From Polynucleobacter sp. (GTDB taxonomy: Bacteria; Pseudomonadota; Gammaproteobacteria; Burkholderiales; Burkholderiaceae), in assembly GCF_030693775.1 (NCBI RefSeq), contig NZ_JAUXZY010000004.1, forward strand, positions 62,001 through 126,000: a stretch of 64,000 bases of DNA, read 5' to 3'. Each line of letters opens with the position of its first letter. The first letter of the stretch is position 1. Positions 44,010 to 54,439 of the stretch are shown piece after piece. Made by a program: the position numbers and the translations under genes. The notes under the pieces are model-generated. The model was given only the letters and a program-made list of their open reading frames with translations. It ran no database searches and was not told the origin of the DNA.

Positions 44010-45176
44010 ATGGCAAATGATTATTTCTTCACCTCAGAATCAGTTTCTGAAGGCCACCCCGATAAAGTTGCAGACCAAATCTCCGATGCGATTTTGGACG
44101 CCATTTTGGCCCAAGATCCCAAGGCTCGAGTTGCAGCAGAAACGCTTTGCAATACGGGCCTAGTTGTCCTTGCAGGCGAGATTACAACCCACGCGAACGT
44201 GGATTACATCCAAGTCGCACGCAATACCTTGCGTGAAATCGGCTATGACAACACCGCTTACGGTATTGACTACAAAGGCTGCGCCGTCTTGGTCGCGTAC
44301 GACAAGCAGAGCCCAGACATTGCGCAGGGTGTGGATAAGGCCCATGACGACGGTTTAGATCAGGGCGCAGGCGATCAAGGCTTGATGTTTGGTTATGCCT
44401 GTGATGAAACTGCAGAGCTCATGCCTTTGCCGATTCACCTATCGCACCGCTTGGTTGAGCGCCAGTCCCAACTTCGCCGCGACGGCCGCTTAACGTGGTT
44501 ACGCCCAGATGCAAAGTCACAAGTGACGCTGCGTTACGTAAACGGTAAGCCCGACTCAATCGACACCGTAGTCTTATCAACGCAGCACGATGAAGATATT
44601 TCCCTCGAGAAATTACGTGAAGCAGTGATTGAAGAAATCATTAAGCCTGTCTTGCCAGCCCATCTGATTAAAGGCGACATTAAGTATTTGGTCAATCCAA
44701 CCGGTCGCTTTGTGATTGGTGGGCCGCAGGGCGACTGCGGATTAACCGGACGCAAAATTATTGTGGATACCTACGGCGGTGCAGCACCCCACGGCGGCGG
44801 CGCATTCTCGGGCAAGGATCCATCGAAGGTTGACCGCTCTGCAGCGTATGCGGGTCGCTACGTGGCGAAAAACGTCGTTGCGGCTGGTTTAGCAACGCGT
44901 TGCTTGATTCAGATTTCGTATGCGATTGGCGTAGCAAAGCCAACATCCGTGATGGTGAGTACCTTTGGTACCGGTAAGATTGCCGATGAAAAGATTGCTG
45001 CTTTAGTTGCAGAACACTTTGATCTGCGTCCGAAGGGTATTGTCAAAATGCTCGACTTATTGCGCCCGATTTATCGTAAAACCGCAGCGTATGGTCACTT
45101 TGGTCGTGAAGAGCCAGAATTTACCTGGGAGCAGTGCGATAAGGCACCAGCCTTACGCGCGGCAGCAGGCCTGTAA
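44010..45176 (+). CDS. metK: S-adenosylmethionine synthetase
   Basis: 388 aa. [26 protein letters not shown] is the N-terminal signature, and [16 protein letters not shown] is the ATP-binding motif. [26 protein letters not shown] is the phosphate-binding lid. It makes SAM from methionine and ATP and is preceded by AAAGGAAAAACGCA. It is the hub of the methyl cycle genes in this window (ahcY and metF follow). The start of the leader region is unusual; see the leader entry. Confidence 0.97.
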   Translation: MANDYFFTSESVSEGHPDKVADQISDAILDAILAQDPKARVAAETLCNTGLVVLAGEITTHANVDYIQVARNTLREIGYDNTAYGIDYKGCAVLVAYDKQSPDIAQGVDKAHDDGLDQGAGDQGLMFGYACDETAELMPLPIHLSHRLVERQSQLRRDGRLTWLRPDAKSQVTLRYVNGKPDSIDTVVLSTQHDEDISLEKLREAVIEEIIKPVLPAHLIKGDIKYLVNPTGRFVIGGPQGDCGLTGRKIIVDTYGGAAPHGGGAFSGKDPSKVDRSAAYAGRYVAKNVVAAGLATRCLIQISYAIGVAKPTSVMVSTFGTGKIADEKIAALVAEHFDLRPKGIVKMLDLLRPIYRKTAAYGHFGREEPEFTWEQCDKAPALRAAAGL

Positions 45177-45215
45177 AGGCTTTATACCCTTAGGTAGTCG
45201 TTGTTAAGCTGTACC

Positions 45216-45241
45216 TGGCGAAATTGATTACAATTTCGCCA
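45216..45241. promoter_or_regulatory. Perfect 11-bp inverted repeat just upstream of the SAH riboswitch
   Basis: TGGCGAAATTG (45216-45226) and CAATTTCGCCA (45231-45241) flank ATTA. TACAAT (45229-45234) within it is a possible -10, which would place a start site close to the riboswitch 5-prime end at 45246. It could be an operator over the ahcY promoter or the end structure of the metK transcript; no T run follows, so it is not a classic terminator. Confidence 0.5.
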
Positions 45242-45245
45242 TACT

Positions 45246-45341
45246 CTCAAGGAGCGTTGCAAGGAACATTGCGAACCAATGATTCCCCAGGCTTGAGGGG
45301 GCAAGATCCGAACAGGAATTTGCTTTTTGCAACTGCGCTCG
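45246..45341 (+). ncRNA. S-adenosylhomocysteine (SAH) riboswitch
   Basis: CTCAAG (45246-45251) pairs with CTTGAG (45292-45297), and GAGCG-TTGCA (45252-45261) pairs with TGCAA-CTG-CGCTC (45328-45340). The conserved blocks AAGGAGCGTTGC, CCAGGCTTGAG and GCAACTGCGCTCGC match my recollection of the SAH riboswitch consensus of betaproteobacteria. It stands directly upstream of ahcY, the enzyme that removes SAH. SAH riboswitches turn genes on. Here the aptamer strand CGCTC shares bases with the 5-prime side of a downstream terminator, so SAH binding would prevent termination. Confidence 0.9.
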
Positions 45342-45375
45342 CTAACCCATGGCTCAATGGTTGGCGAGTTTTCTT
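45338..45375 (+). terminator. Terminator acting as SAH riboswitch expression platform
   Basis: CTCGCTAACC (45338-45347) pairs with GGTTGGCGAG (45359-45368), ten pairs including one G-T, with a further A-T pair at the loop side, and is followed by TTTTCTT. The bases CTC (45338-45340) belong to the aptamer helix as well, which provides mutual exclusion. Confidence 0.85.
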
Positions 45376-45410
45376 GCCCCAGCATTGATCCGTCCTTAGC
45401 TGGAGCATGA

Positions 45411-46862
45411 ATGAATACCGCATCTGATTTCAATTTAAATGATTTTGTAGCAAAACATTGCGCAATCGCCGACATCACCTTGGCTGATTTTGGCCGCAAA
45501 GAAATTGCCATTGCCGAAACCGAAATGCCAGGACTGGTTGCGATTCGCGATGAGTTCGCAGCAACTCAGCCACTGCGCGGCGCTCGCATTACGGGTTCAC
45601 TGCACATGACGATTCAAACGGCAGTGCTGATTGAGACGCTCGAAGCATTGGGCGCCAAAGTACAGTGGGCGTCCTGCAATATTTTCTCAACGCAAGATCA
45701 TGCTGCCGCAGCGATTGCCGCCAACGGCACTCCCGTATTTGCAATTAAGGGCGAGACCTTAGAGCAGTATTGGGATTACACCCACCGCATTTTTGAGTGG
45801 GCAGATGGCGGCTTTACCAATATGATTTTGGATGACGGCGGCGATGCAACATTACTGCTGCATTTGGGTGCAAAGGCAGAAAAAGATCAAGCAGTCTTAA
45901 GCAATCCCAGCAGCGAAGAAGAAACTATTTTGTTCTCGACCATTAAGAGCAAGCTAGCGATTGATCCAACCTGGTACTCGACTCGCTTAGCTAAGGTTGA
46001 GGGCGTTACGGAAGAGACAACAACCGGCGTGCATCGTTTGTATCAAATGTTTGCTAAAGGCGAGTTACGTTTCCCTGCAATTAATGTGAACGATTCAGTG
46101 ACCAAGAGCAAGTTTGATAACTTGTATGGCTGCCGTGAGTCTTTAGTTGATGCGATTAAGCGCGCCACCGATGTGATGATTGCCGGTAAAGTCGCCGTGG
46201 TCTGCGGTTATGGTGACGTTGGTAAGGGTTCAGCACAAGCCTTGCGCGCCCTGTCCGCTCAGGTTTGGGTTACAGAAGTCGATCCGATCTGCGCATTGCA
46301 GGCAGCAATGGAAGGCTATCGCGTTGTCACGATGGATTACGCAGCAGACAAAGCCGATATCTTTGTATCGGCAACCGGCAACTACCATGTGATCACGCAT
46401 GATCATATGGCGCGCATGAAAGATCAAGCCATTGTTTGTAATATCGGCCACTTTGATAATGAGATTGATATTGCGGGTATTGAAAAATACCGCTGGGAAG
46501 AAATTAAACCCCAGGTCGATCACGTGATTTTCCCTGCCATGAATGGCATGCCTGAAAAGCGCCTGATTATTTTGGCAAAAGGCCGCTTAGTTAATTTGGG
46601 TTGCGGCACTGGTCACCCATCTTATGTGATGAGCTCTTCGTTTGCGAACCAAGTGATTGCGCAAATTGAATTGTGGGGCGCAGTTGGTACGAAGAAATAC
46701 CCCGTCGGCGTTTATACCTTGCCAAAACACTTAGATGAAAAAGTAGCGCGCTTGCAGCTGAAGAAGCTCAATGCACAACTGACCGAGTTGAGCGATCAAC
46801 AGGCCAGCTACATTGGAGTGACAAAGCAAGGCCCATATAAGCCAGAGCATTACCGTTATTAA
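45411..46862 (+). CDS. ahcY: Adenosylhomocysteinase (SAH hydrolase)
   Basis: 483 aa, a length including the insertion seen in many bacterial SAH hydrolases. [23 protein letters not shown] (substrate) and the NAD-binding motif [21 protein letters not shown] are present. The end [10 protein letters not shown] is the family C-terminus that completes the neighbouring subunit NAD site. It splits SAH to homocysteine and adenosine, restoring methylation capacity. Controlled by the SAH riboswitch upstream. The ATG at 45411 has GGAG seven bases before; an ATG at 45407 is out of frame. Confidence 0.97.
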   Translation: MNTASDFNLNDFVAKHCAIADITLADFGRKEIAIAETEMPGLVAIRDEFAATQPLRGARITGSLHMTIQTAVLIETLEALGAKVQWASCNIFSTQDHAAAAIAANGTPVFAIKGETLEQYWDYTHRIFEWADGGFTNMILDDGGDATLLLHLGAKAEKDQAVLSNPSSEEETILFSTIKSKLAIDPTWYSTRLAKVEGVTEETTTGVHRLYQMFAKGELRFPAINVNDSVTKSKFDNLYGCRESLVDAIKRATDVMIAGKVAVVCGYGDVGKGSAQALRALSAQVWVTEVDPICALQAAMEGYRVVTMDYAADKADIFVSATGNYHVITHDHMARMKDQAIVCNIGHFDNEIDIAGIEKYRWEEIKPQVDHVIFPAMNGMPEKRLIILAKGRLVNLGCGTGHPSYVMSSSFANQVIAQIELWGAVGTKKYPVGVYTLPKHLDEKVARLQLKKLNAQLTELSDQQASYIGVTKQGPYKPEHYRY

Positions 46863-46891
46863 TCGCAGGTGTACTAGATAGGTCAAATGCA

Positions 46892-47725
46892 ATGGAATTG
46901 AGCGTCGAATTTTTTCCACCAAAAACACCAGAAGGAGAAAACAAACTCCGTCTGGTGCGTGAGCGCTTTAGTGAATCACTAAGGCCGGCGTTTTACTCCG
47001 TTACATTTGGCGCTGGCGGATCAACCCAGTCTGGTACCTTGCAGGTCGTTAGTGAGATTCATGCGGCGGGTGAGTCTGTGGCGCCGCATTTATCGTGCGT
47101 TGGTAGTTCGCGTGACAGTGTGCGCGCGATGCTGCATCAGTATCGTGAACTGGGGGTTCGCCGCATCGTTGCCTTGCGTGGCGATTTGCCTTCGGGTATG
47201 GGGCAGTATGGTGAGTTCTCGCATGCCAATCAGTTAGTCGAGTTCATTCGTGCGGAGACGGGTGATTGGTTTCATATTGATGTTGCGGCCTACCCGGAGA
47301 CCCATCCACAGGCAAAATCGCCCGCTTCGGATCTACAGTTTTTTGTAGAGAAAATGAAGGCCGGCGCCAATTCAGCTGTGACGCAATACTTCTTTAATTC
47401 GGATGCGTACTTTCGGTTTGTGGAGGACGCGTATGACCTAGGTGTCACTCAACCGATTATTGCGGGGATTATGCCGATCACCAATTGCAGTCAGTTATTA
47501 CGCTTTTCAGATGCGTGCGGCGCTGAAGTGCCGCGCTGGATTCGCTTGCGCTTGCAATCCTTTGGCGACGATACGGCATCCATCAAATCGTTTGGTGAAG
47601 ATGTTGTAACCGACTTGTGCGACCAGCTGCTGGTTACCGGTGCGCCTGGTTTGCATTTTTACTCGCTGAACCAGGCCGATGCGGTATTGGCAATTGCTGA
47701 GAACCTTAACCTTGGCTCAAATTAA
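46892..47725 (+). CDS. metF: Methylenetetrahydrofolate reductase
   Basis: 277 aa FAD-dependent TIM barrel. SVEFFPPKTPEGE is the signature, with the catalytic Glu, and VTFGAGGSTQSGTL, RGDLPSGMGQYGEFSHANQLV and QYFFNSDAYFRFVEDAYDLG follow. It reduces 5,10-methylene-THF to 5-methyl-THF for methionine synthase. It lies 29 bases downstream of ahcY, likely in the same SAH-responsive transcript. Converges with the 5-FTHF cycloligase, overlapping four bases. Confidence 0.93.
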   Translation: MELSVEFFPPKTPEGENKLRLVRERFSESLRPAFYSVTFGAGGSTQSGTLQVVSEIHAAGESVAPHLSCVGSSRDSVRAMLHQYRELGVRRIVALRGDLPSGMGQYGEFSHANQLVEFIRAETGDWFHIDVAAYPETHPQAKSPASDLQFFVEKMKAGANSAVTQYFFNSDAYFRFVEDAYDLGVTQPIIAGIMPITNCSQLLRFSDACGAEVPRWIRLRLQSFGDDTASIKSFGEDVVTDLCDQLLVTGAPGLHFYSLNQADAVLAIAENLNLGSN

Positions 47726-48360
47726 GCGCTTTTAAAGCGTAATCCAGATTCAGTCAGCATGGCATCGAGTGGCTCATCATGGGCCTCTGCTTGCCACTGA
47801 TTCGGGTTTAATTGCTGCCAGTCATACCCAACCCCAATACAGACGATGCTTGGCTTTGCAGTGCGTAAGTGGGCCAAGGTTCGGTCAAAATAGCCGCCGC
47901 CATAGCCCAGCCGCCAATAGTGCATTTGCAGAGGATCTCTGTGGGTATTGCTAGCCCAAGACCAACCGACGCAGGGGATCAAAATGCAGTCGGGCTCAAT
48001 GGACTTCATTTGGGGATCATTTGGATTGGGCTCTGCAATGCCGTGTTGCTGGCTTACTAATGCATCTCCATCCTGCCAGGAATAAAAATCAAGCCGCTTG
48101 TCAGCGCGCATGATGGGCAGGGCTAACTGCCTGCCATGCTTTGCTTTGGCCCAGTCACTGAGGCATTGGCGTAAATCAATTTCCTGCTGAATCGGCCAAT
48201 ACAGTGCAATTGACTCAATCGATTGCAGCTCTGTTGTGAGTGCGAGGCCCAATGCTGCTACGACTGCTTGGTTAGCGGAAGAGGTATTAGGGTCTTGCGC
48301 GTACGCAGTGCGTTCACGTAGCAGTCGATTTCGAAGGGCTTTTAAATCAGGGTTTGGCAT
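47722..48360 (-). CDS. 5-formyltetrahydrofolate cyclo-ligase
   Basis: 212 aa from ATG 48360 (the ORF track starts at a TTG further up). LKALRNRLLRERTAYAQDPNTSS, then IALYWPIQQEIDLRQCL and LGYGGGYFDRTLAHL (ATP-binding GxGxG-like loop with YFDR) are family motifs. It converts 5-formyl-THF to 5,10-methenyl-THF using ATP, sustaining the folate pool that metF draws on. A 6S RNA gene often neighbours this family in other proteobacteria; none fits the short gap here. Confidence 0.88.
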   Translation of the reverse strand: MPNPDLKALRNRLLRERTAYAQDPNTSSANQAVVAALGLALTTELQSIESIALYWPIQQEIDLRQCLSDWAKAKHGRQLALPIMRADKRLDFYSWQDGDALVSQQHGIAEPNPNDPQMKSIEPDCILIPCVGWSWASNTHRDPLQMHYWRLGYGGGYFDRTLAHLRTAKPSIVCIGVGYDWQQLNPNQWQAEAHDEPLDAMLTESGLRFKSA

Positions 48361-48422
48361 ACGAAATAGTACCAAGCGAGAGTGCAATGAATGAAAAAAC
48401 AAATAAAAGTTAGACTATAGGG

Positions 48423-50393
48423 ATGACGCCATTTATTCGCATTAATCGCTTTTTTACAGCACTCCCGCTTCTAGGCTCTTTCAGATGGATGCTAACAGCC
48501 ATTCTGATCTGCTGTGGGCTTTTCATTGCCCAAGAGAGCGTACTGGCAAAAAAACCTGCCAAACCAGCCAATACCCCGCTGGAATTGACCGAGGCAGACA
48601 GAACATTCATTGAGTTGCGGGAGGCTGCCCGTAAAAATGATGCTCCGCGTGCCCAGCAGCTTGCGGCCAGTTTGCCCAACTACATCATGAGCGATTACGT
48701 CGAGTACTTCAAGATTAAGCCGCAGCTATTTGATGCCGGCGGTATGGCGCGCGCCGAGACAACGGCCGATAGCCAGGTGATGGCGTTTTTAAGTAAGTAT
48801 GAGGGGACCGCCCTCGCAGATCGTATGCGCAATGATTGGTTGCTGGTATTAGGAAAGCGCAAAGACTGGCGTGCGTTTGATGCGGAATACCCCAAATTTG
48901 TATTGGACGACGATACCTCAGTGAAATGCTATGCCCTGCAATCCCGTTTGGCCCAAGGTGAAATTGCAGCAAAGACCGCGCACGATGCGCGACTTGTCAT
49001 GTTGGATCCTAAGTTTTATGGTCAAGGCTGTCAGGAATTAGTGCCCTTGTTATTGAATGCCGGAGCCATTACGCCAGCCGAAGCAAAGGCCTATGGCCGT
49101 AGTGCTGCCGAAATGGGACTCGAGACGATGGGCCGAAAAATGGCGGGAGAAGATCCCATTGGCGAGGTGGTGAAGGCAGCACGAGCTGACCCCGTAAAAG
49201 CCTATCGCGACTTTTCGCAAAATGCAGCACGTTACAGCAAAGAAAACCAGGCGGCAGGGTGGGGTGTCATTGGTCAATTTTTAGCCAAGCGCCAAGATCT
49301 GAGGGCAGATGATGTTTTCCGGATGCAGCACGACCTAGGCTTTAGTGAATTACTCTCGACCGAGAGCCAAGAGTGGAAAGTGCGAGCAGCCTTGCGCGCC
49401 CAGGATTGGCCCTTGGTGCGGGATGCGATTGAAACCATGAATCCTGCGGTTCGCTCAAAAGATCCTGCGTGGACCTATTGGTATGGGCGAGCACTGGAGG
49501 CAACTGGTCAAGCTGCCAAAGGCAAAGAGCAATATGAGCTCATTCATGAACAATTTAATTTTTATGGGCAATTGGCGCGCGAAGAACTTGGTAAGAAAAC
49601 CCAGATTCCAACGCGAGTTCGGGTAACGGATCAAGAGATCAAGTCCATGACGGAACGCAAAGGCTTTATTCGTGGCGAGCGTTTCTACGCCATGAATTTA
49701 CGCTTTGAGGGCAATCGCGAATGGAATTGGGAATTGCGCGGTATGAGCGACAAAGAACTTTTGGCTGCCGCCGAATACGCCAAACGTATCCAACTCTATG
49801 ATCGGACCGTCAACACGGCGGATCGAACCAAGGCGGAGCATGACTTCACCTTGCGCTTTCCAACACCCTACCGGGATGAACTTACACCCATCGCCCGCCA
49901 AATTGATCTCAATTTAGCGTGGGCTTATGGATTAATTCGGCAGGAGTCGCGTTTCATCATGAATGCCACCTCTTCCGTGGGCGCATCAGGCCTGATGCAA
50001 GTCATGCCGAATACAGCTAAGTACGTTGCCAAGAAAATTGGCATGACCTCGTATACGCAGGAAAAGTTAAAAGACACAAACACCAATTTAACTTTGGGAA
50101 GTAATTACCTGAATATGGTGCTGGTGGATTTAGATGGGTCGTGGGTACTGGCATCAGCCGCCTACAATGCTGGTCCATCCCGCTCTAAGTTATGGCGCGA
50201 GCGCTTAAATGCTCCCGTTGAGGGCGCAATTTTTGCAGAGACAATCCCCTTTCATGAAACCAGATCCTACGTTAAAAACGTGTTGTCAAATGCCAGCTAT
50301 TACTCGGGAGTGATGACGGGACAAACCATTTCTTTAAAACAGCGCCTTGGAACGATTGCTCCAAAGGCTGCAATGCAAAGTGAGTTGCCATGA
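48423..50393 (+). CDS. slt: Soluble lytic murein transglycosylase
   Basis: 656 aa. A signal-like hydrophobic segment (WMLTAILICCGLFIAQESVLA) leads to a long alpha-helical superhelix, then the C-terminal SLT domain. The catalytic Glu is in GLIRQESRFIMNATSSVGASGLMQVMPNTAKYVAKKIG, followed by LGSNYLNMVL and ASAAYNAGPSRSKLWRERLN. It cleaves the glycan strand forming 1,6-anhydro ends, for wall turnover. Overlaps the next gene by four bases. Confidence 0.93.
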   Translation: MTPFIRINRFFTALPLLGSFRWMLTAILICCGLFIAQESVLAKKPAKPANTPLELTEADRTFIELREAARKNDAPRAQQLAASLPNYIMSDYVEYFKIKPQLFDAGGMARAETTADSQVMAFLSKYEGTALADRMRNDWLLVLGKRKDWRAFDAEYPKFVLDDDTSVKCYALQSRLAQGEIAAKTAHDARLVMLDPKFYGQGCQELVPLLLNAGAITPAEAKAYGRSAAEMGLETMGRKMAGEDPIGEVVKAARADPVKAYRDFSQNAARYSKENQAAGWGVIGQFLAKRQDLRADDVFRMQHDLGFSELLSTESQEWKVRAALRAQDWPLVRDAIETMNPAVRSKDPAWTYWYGRALEATGQAAKGKEQYELIHEQFNFYGQLAREELGKKTQIPTRVRVTDQEIKSMTERKGFIRGERFYAMNLRFEGNREWNWELRGMSDKELLAAAEYAKRIQLYDRTVNTADRTKAEHDFTLRFPTPYRDELTPIARQIDLNLAWAYGLIRQESRFIMNATSSVGASGLMQVMPNTAKYVAKKIGMTSYTQEKLKDTNTNLTLGSNYLNMVLVDLDGSWVLASAAYNAGPSRSKLWRERLNAPVEGAIFAETIPFHETRSYVKNVLSNASYYSGVMTGQTISLKQRLGTIAPKAAMQSELP

Positions 50394-51301
50394 AATACGA
50401 TGTACTTGTCATAGGTGGTAATGGGTTTGTCGGCAGTGTGCTGGTGCGCAGACTGCAACGCGAAGGCTATTCGGTATTGTTGCCAACACGCCATTTGGCA
50501 GCAGCACGGGATTTTCGTTTGCTGCCAAGCGTTCATCTAATTCAAGCCGATGTGAATGATCAGGCCACCTTAAATGACTTATGTAGTCAGGTTAAGCCAG
50601 GCGGTACCGTCATTAATTTAGTCGGCGTTTTGCATGATCGCCCGGCCAAGCCCTATGGCAAAGTATTTGAGCGTGCCCACGTATTGCTACCAACCCACTG
50701 CATCGCTGCAATGAAAGCCAATGGTATCAAGCGCTATTTGCACATGAGCGCATTGGGTGCAGACTCGCACGGACCATCGATGTACCAACGCAGCAAAGGC
50801 GATGGTGAAGCTGCTGTCCGGGCCAGCGGATTGGATTGGACTATTTTTAGACCTTCGGTTATTTTTGGACAAGAGGATCAATTCATCAATCTGTTTGCTA
50901 ACCTAGCAAAAGTGTTTCCAGTGATTCCCTTGGCAAATTCGCAGGCGCTGTTTCAGCCGGTGAGTGTGAATGATGTGGCTGCTGCCTTTGTTGCCTCCAT
51001 CACGATGAAGCAAACCATTCACCAAACCTATTCTTTGGTTGGACCTGAAGTGCTTAGCATGGCAGAGCTGGTTCGTTTTGCCGCCTTAAAAGCACAAACC
51101 ACGACGCGGGTTATTCCAATGCCAGCCATCGTTGGTTATCTACAGGCGTTGATGTTCGAATTCTTGCCCGTGCCCACCTTGATGTCGCGAGACAACATTG
51201 CATCCATGCAGTTACCCAATGTATTGCCGCCGACAGCAGCAGATGATCTGATCACGACCTTTGGCATATCGCGCCAATCCATTCGGAGTCTGTTGGCTTG
51301 A
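50390..51301 (+). CDS. NAD(P)-binding protein, NDUFA9/NmrA-like
   Basis: 303 aa atypical [33 protein letters not shown] is the Rossmann motif, [12 protein letters not shown] and [45 protein letters not shown] match the complex I NDUFA9-like family, often annotated as NAD-dependent epimerase or ubiquinone oxidoreductase accessory. Catalytic Tyr-x-x-x-Lys is preserved as YQRSK. Its function in bacteria is unclear. Translationally coupled to slt upstream and cca downstream. Confidence 0.83.
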   Translation: MKYDVLVIGGNGFVGSVLVRRLQREGYSVLLPTRHLAAARDFRLLPSVHLIQADVNDQATLNDLCSQVKPGGTVINLVGVLHDRPAKPYGKVFERAHVLLPTHCIAAMKANGIKRYLHMSALGADSHGPSMYQRSKGDGEAAVRASGLDWTIFRPSVIFGQEDQFINLFANLAKVFPVIPLANSQALFQPVSVNDVAAAFVASITMKQTIHQTYSLVGPEVLSMAELVRFAALKAQTTTRVIPMPAIVGYLQALMFEFLPVPTLMSRDNIASMQLPNVLPPTAADDLITTFGISRQSIRSLLA

Positions 51302-52431
51302 ACATATACGCCGTTGGCGGAGCAATACGGGATGCGGTAATGGGTATCCCGGTGAACGACATTGATTATGTGGTGGTTGGAAGCAGTGCAGAGGAAATGA
51401 TTGCGCTGGGCTACCAGCCGGTTGGCAAAGACTTCCCTGTCTTTTTACATCCCCAGACCCATGCCGAATATGCCTTGGCTCGGACCGAACGAAAGACAGG
51501 CATCGGTTACCAGGGATTTCATTTTTATGCCGACCCTTCGGTCACCTTAGAACAAGATTTACAACGGCGCGACCTCACCATTAATGCCATGGCCCAGCGC
51601 GTCGATGACACTGGCGCGGGAGTAGGCCCCATCATCGATCCCTATGGCGGTCAAAAGGATATTCAAGCCAAGGTATTCCGCCATGTTTCCGCTGCATTTG
51701 CAGAAGACCCGCTGCGTTTATTGCGCATTGCTCGGTTTGCTGCGCGCTTTCCAAACTTTACGATTGCAGCTGAAACACAAGAGGCGCTGCGCGCCATTGT
51801 GCAGTCGGGTGAGTTGTCGGCTCTATCACTGGAGCGGGTATGGCAAGAACTCGATCGCGGTATGCGTTCAGCTGAGCCGCTGCGCATGCTTGAAGTGCTT
51901 TTGGAGACCGGCGCTGCAGAGCAATTCTTGCCGCAGCCCTTGATTGCAGTTTGCAAGAGTCCACAACTCAAAAAACAATTGGCGAATGACTTTGATTTGT
52001 TAGCAGCAAACAAAGTAGCAGACGTCGATTCCGTTTGTGCCGTGCTATTGGCCGATCTCAGTGAAGACGCTATTCGGCAATGGTCCGAAACCACCCGTAT
52101 GCCACATGGCACCCGCGATTTTGCTGAGCTATTCTCAGCGCTGAAAAAACGCGTGACACAACAAGACTATAGCGCAGGTGACATTATGGCTTGGTTTAAC
52201 CGAGCCGATGCGTGGCGTAAGCCCGAGCGTGCAGAAAAATTAATCGCACTGGCTGGTGTTTTGGGTTTTCAGGTACAGCGGATTAAAGCTGGCCTAGGAG
52301 CAGCGCTGGCCATCGATAGCCAAGCTGTTATTCAGCGCCTTTCGGCAACAGAGCAACAACAAGGTGAACGCATTCGCTCCGCAATTGATGCCGCACGATT
52401 ACAGGCTGTGGAAGCGATTACGGCCACCTAA
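51298..52431 (+). CDS. cca: CCA-adding tRNA nucleotidyltransferase
   Basis: 377 aa class II enzyme. Starts TTG 51298, inside the stop of the previous gene: [26 protein letters not shown] is the catalytic G-G-x-x-R-D motif with the DxD pair, so the short N-terminus is essential and TTG is the only sensible start. [11 protein letters not shown]-like [12 protein letters not shown] and [17 protein letters not shown] follow. It lacks the C-terminal HD domain of the longest Cca proteins. It adds CCA to tRNA 3-prime ends. Converges with the MidA gene, overlapping 33 bases. Confidence 0.92.
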   Translation: MNIYAVGGAIRDAVMGIPVNDIDYVVVGSSAEEMIALGYQPVGKDFPVFLHPQTHAEYALARTERKTGIGYQGFHFYADPSVTLEQDLQRRDLTINAMAQRVDDTGAGVGPIIDPYGGQKDIQAKVFRHVSAAFAEDPLRLLRIARFAARFPNFTIAAETQEALRAIVQSGELSALSLERVWQELDRGMRSAEPLRMLEVLLETGAAEQFLPQPLIAVCKSPQLKKQLANDFDLLAANKVADVDSVCAVLLADLSEDAIRQWSETTRMPHGTRDFAELFSALKKRVTQQDYSAGDIMAWFNRADAWRKPERAEKLIALAGVLGFQVQRIKAGLGAALAIDSQAVIQRLSATEQQQGERIRSAIDAARLQAVEAITAT

Positions 52432-53583
52432 CCCTGGAAGCATATCTAGCGAGAGTCCGAGCAGATTTTTTTTGAATGCAAAGACTTTAAATAGCTCACC
52501 CATCTCTGCTTCTGATAACAATTTTTGTAAGGCATTGGAGACCGGTAAAAAAGCAGTCGCGTTAGCCGGATCCATTTTTTCTAAAACTAAATCACCAATA
52601 CCTGCTTCTAATAAGAAGTTACCTTGATTGTTGAAATAGATTTCGTCCGCTCCAGCAGTAAGGGCTGCGCTCGAAATGGATGACCACTCCACATGACTCG
52701 TTAGGTCGCATAGACCCGGCATATAGAGTGGATCTGTAATGGTATGGTGGCGGTGGTGGGCCATCAATGTCCCTTGCTCACGCTGCGGGTGAAAAAACTC
52801 GCTCGCCGGAAATCCGTAATCCAGCGTAATAAAGAGACCACTCCTTAGCGTCTGCGTTAAGGCCCTAATCCAAGCCACACTTTGTGGGTTGATTTCGGTG
52901 GTGTAGCCTTCAGCGAAGGGGTGGGTCAGGAGATAGTCTGGTAATAATTGCCGATCGACTACGGACCCGATCTCTAAAGCAAGGGCGCCATTACTAATGA
53001 CTACCCCTTGTTGGTGCCATTCTCCGTTTTGGTAAACAATGCGTTCGCACGGTATTGCATCAAGCACTTCATTTGCAATGATGACGCCCTCAAATTCACT
53101 TGGAAGGGCGCTGAGCCAGTCGATTGCGGTTAAGCACTGCAGATCGTTTTTTGTTTCTTCTAACAAGGTGCGCTGGCGCTGCGCTAAATCGGGAGCGATT
53201 TCGAGAATGCCATAGTGGTCCAAGGGAAATTCGAGCTCACTTAGGCGACCAAGGATGGACGCAGCCAACTTCCCTGTTCCGGCGCCAAACTCAAGAATGC
53301 GGGTTGGCTTGCCTTGAGATCGGAAGGCCTCTAAGACCGGAAGGATGGCATTCGTCAGGGCCATGCCAAAAAAAGGACTGATTTCTGGGGCGGTAGTGAA
53401 GTCCCCACCACTTCCCAATTTATGGGCGCCAGCACTGTAGTAGCCACTGCCCGCTTGGTAAAGGGCCATCTCCATGTAGCGCGAAAAAGGCAAGTAACCC
53501 CCATGGGATGCGACTTCTAGGGCAATTTCTGCGCTCAAGCGCGCACTATGCGCTTTTTCAGTGTCGGTCAAGGTAATATCCAT
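52399..53583 (-). CDS. SAM-dependent methyltransferase of the MidA/NDUFAF7 family
   Basis: 394 aa. [46 protein letters not shown] is the DUF185 signature, followed by [17 protein letters not shown], the SAM-binding loop, and [18 protein letters not shown]. In mitochondria NDUFAF7 methylates an arginine of complex I NDUFS2; the bacterial role is likely related but unproven. Divergent from folM with 24 bases between starts. It shares its 3-prime end with cca on the other strand. Confidence 0.87.
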   Translation of the reverse strand: MDITLTDTEKAHSARLSAEIALEVASHGGYLPFSRYMEMALYQAGSGYYSAGAHKLGSGGDFTTAPEISPFFGMALTNAILPVLEAFRSQGKPTRILEFGAGTGKLAASILGRLSELEFPLDHYGILEIAPDLAQRQRTLLEETKNDLQCLTAIDWLSALPSEFEGVIIANEVLDAIPCERIVYQNGEWHQQGVVISNGALALEIGSVVDRQLLPDYLLTHPFAEGYTTEINPQSVAWIRALTQTLRSGLFITLDYGFPASEFFHPQREQGTLMAHHRHHTITDPLYMPGLCDLTSHVEWSSISSAALTAGADEIYFNNQGNFLLEAGIGDLVLEKMDPANATAFLPVSNALQKLLSEAEMGELFKVFAFKKNLLGLSLDMLPGLGGRNRFHSL

Positions 53584-53607
53584 AACTCGCTAGTCTAAGA
53601 GAAAAAC

Positions 53608-54429
53608 GTGAATTCAAGTTCTGCCTCCGCACCCAAGATCAAAAAATGCGTTTTGGTCACCGGCGCTGCAAAGCGCGTGGGGCAGGCTATTGCCATTCAT
53701 TTTGCAGAACAAGGCTGGGATGTGGCCGTTCACTATGGGCAGTCAAAAACAGAAGCCGATGAAACGGTTGCCGCGATTCAGAAATTAGGCTCAAGGGCAA
53801 TGGCGTTTCAAGCTGATTTAGCCAGCGAGTCAGAAATTACCACTCTGTTTCATACTGTTACAGCCAATATGGGCGCGCTGGATTGCATCGTCAATAGCGC
53901 ATCACAATTTGAGTACGACCGAGCTAGTGCAGAGCCGCAGCTGATTAACACGGCTTTTTTTCAGAAGATGATGCAAGTGAACGTCTTGGCGCCAGTCTTA
54001 TTAGCGCAGCTGCTCTACCGACAGCAAAAATCCAAGGCAGCGGATCCTTCTTCTACTGGCGATATTCCAGCGGTGATCCAGTTGCTCGATCAAAAGCTCA
54101 TTAATCTCAATCCCGATTATTTTTCATACACCCTATCGAAGGGCGCGCTCGAGTGTGCGAGTCAGATGATGGCAATCGACTTTGCCCCGTATCTGCGCGT
54201 GGTTGGATTGGCGCCCGGCATTTCCTTGCCATCCGGACCGCAGTCCGAGGATGGCTTTAAGGCCGCCCATACAATGACGCCATTAAAGCGCTCATCCACG
54301 CCAATCGATATTGCAAAGACGGCTGTTTTTATTGCAGAGTCAAATGCGATTACGGGTACAACGATTTACGTCGATGGAGGCCAGCATTTAATGCCATCAT
54401 CACGCGATGTTATGTTTAAAACTGAATAG
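53608..54429 (+). CDS. folM: FolM-like pteridine/dihydromonapterin reductase (SDR)
   Basis: 273 aa. TGAAKRVGQAIAIHFAEQGWDVAVHYGQS carries the TGxxKRxG signature of FolM/pteridine reductase type SDRs. The active-site YxxxK is in YFSYTLSKGALECASQMM. It reduces dihydromonapterin or dihydrofolate in folate-type metabolism, supported by folB immediately downstream. The start is GTG 53608. An insertion of about ten residues (KAADPSSTGDIPA) precedes the catalytic Ser region. Confidence 0.83.
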   Translation: MNSSSASAPKIKKCVLVTGAAKRVGQAIAIHFAEQGWDVAVHYGQSKTEADETVAAIQKLGSRAMAFQADLASESEITTLFHTVTANMGALDCIVNSASQFEYDRASAEPQLINTAFFQKMMQVNVLAPVLLAQLLYRQQKSKAADPSSTGDIPAVIQLLDQKLINLNPDYFSYTLSKGALECASQMMAIDFAPYLRVVGLAPGISLPSGPQSEDGFKAAHTMTPLKRSSTPIDIAKTAVFIAESNAITGTTIYVDGGQHLMPSSRDVMFKTE

Positions 54430-54439
54430 GCTTTACAGA

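Noticed and set aside
51663-52112. 149-aa ORF antisense to cca
   Set aside because: Ser/Arg/Cys-rich shadow ORF within cca.
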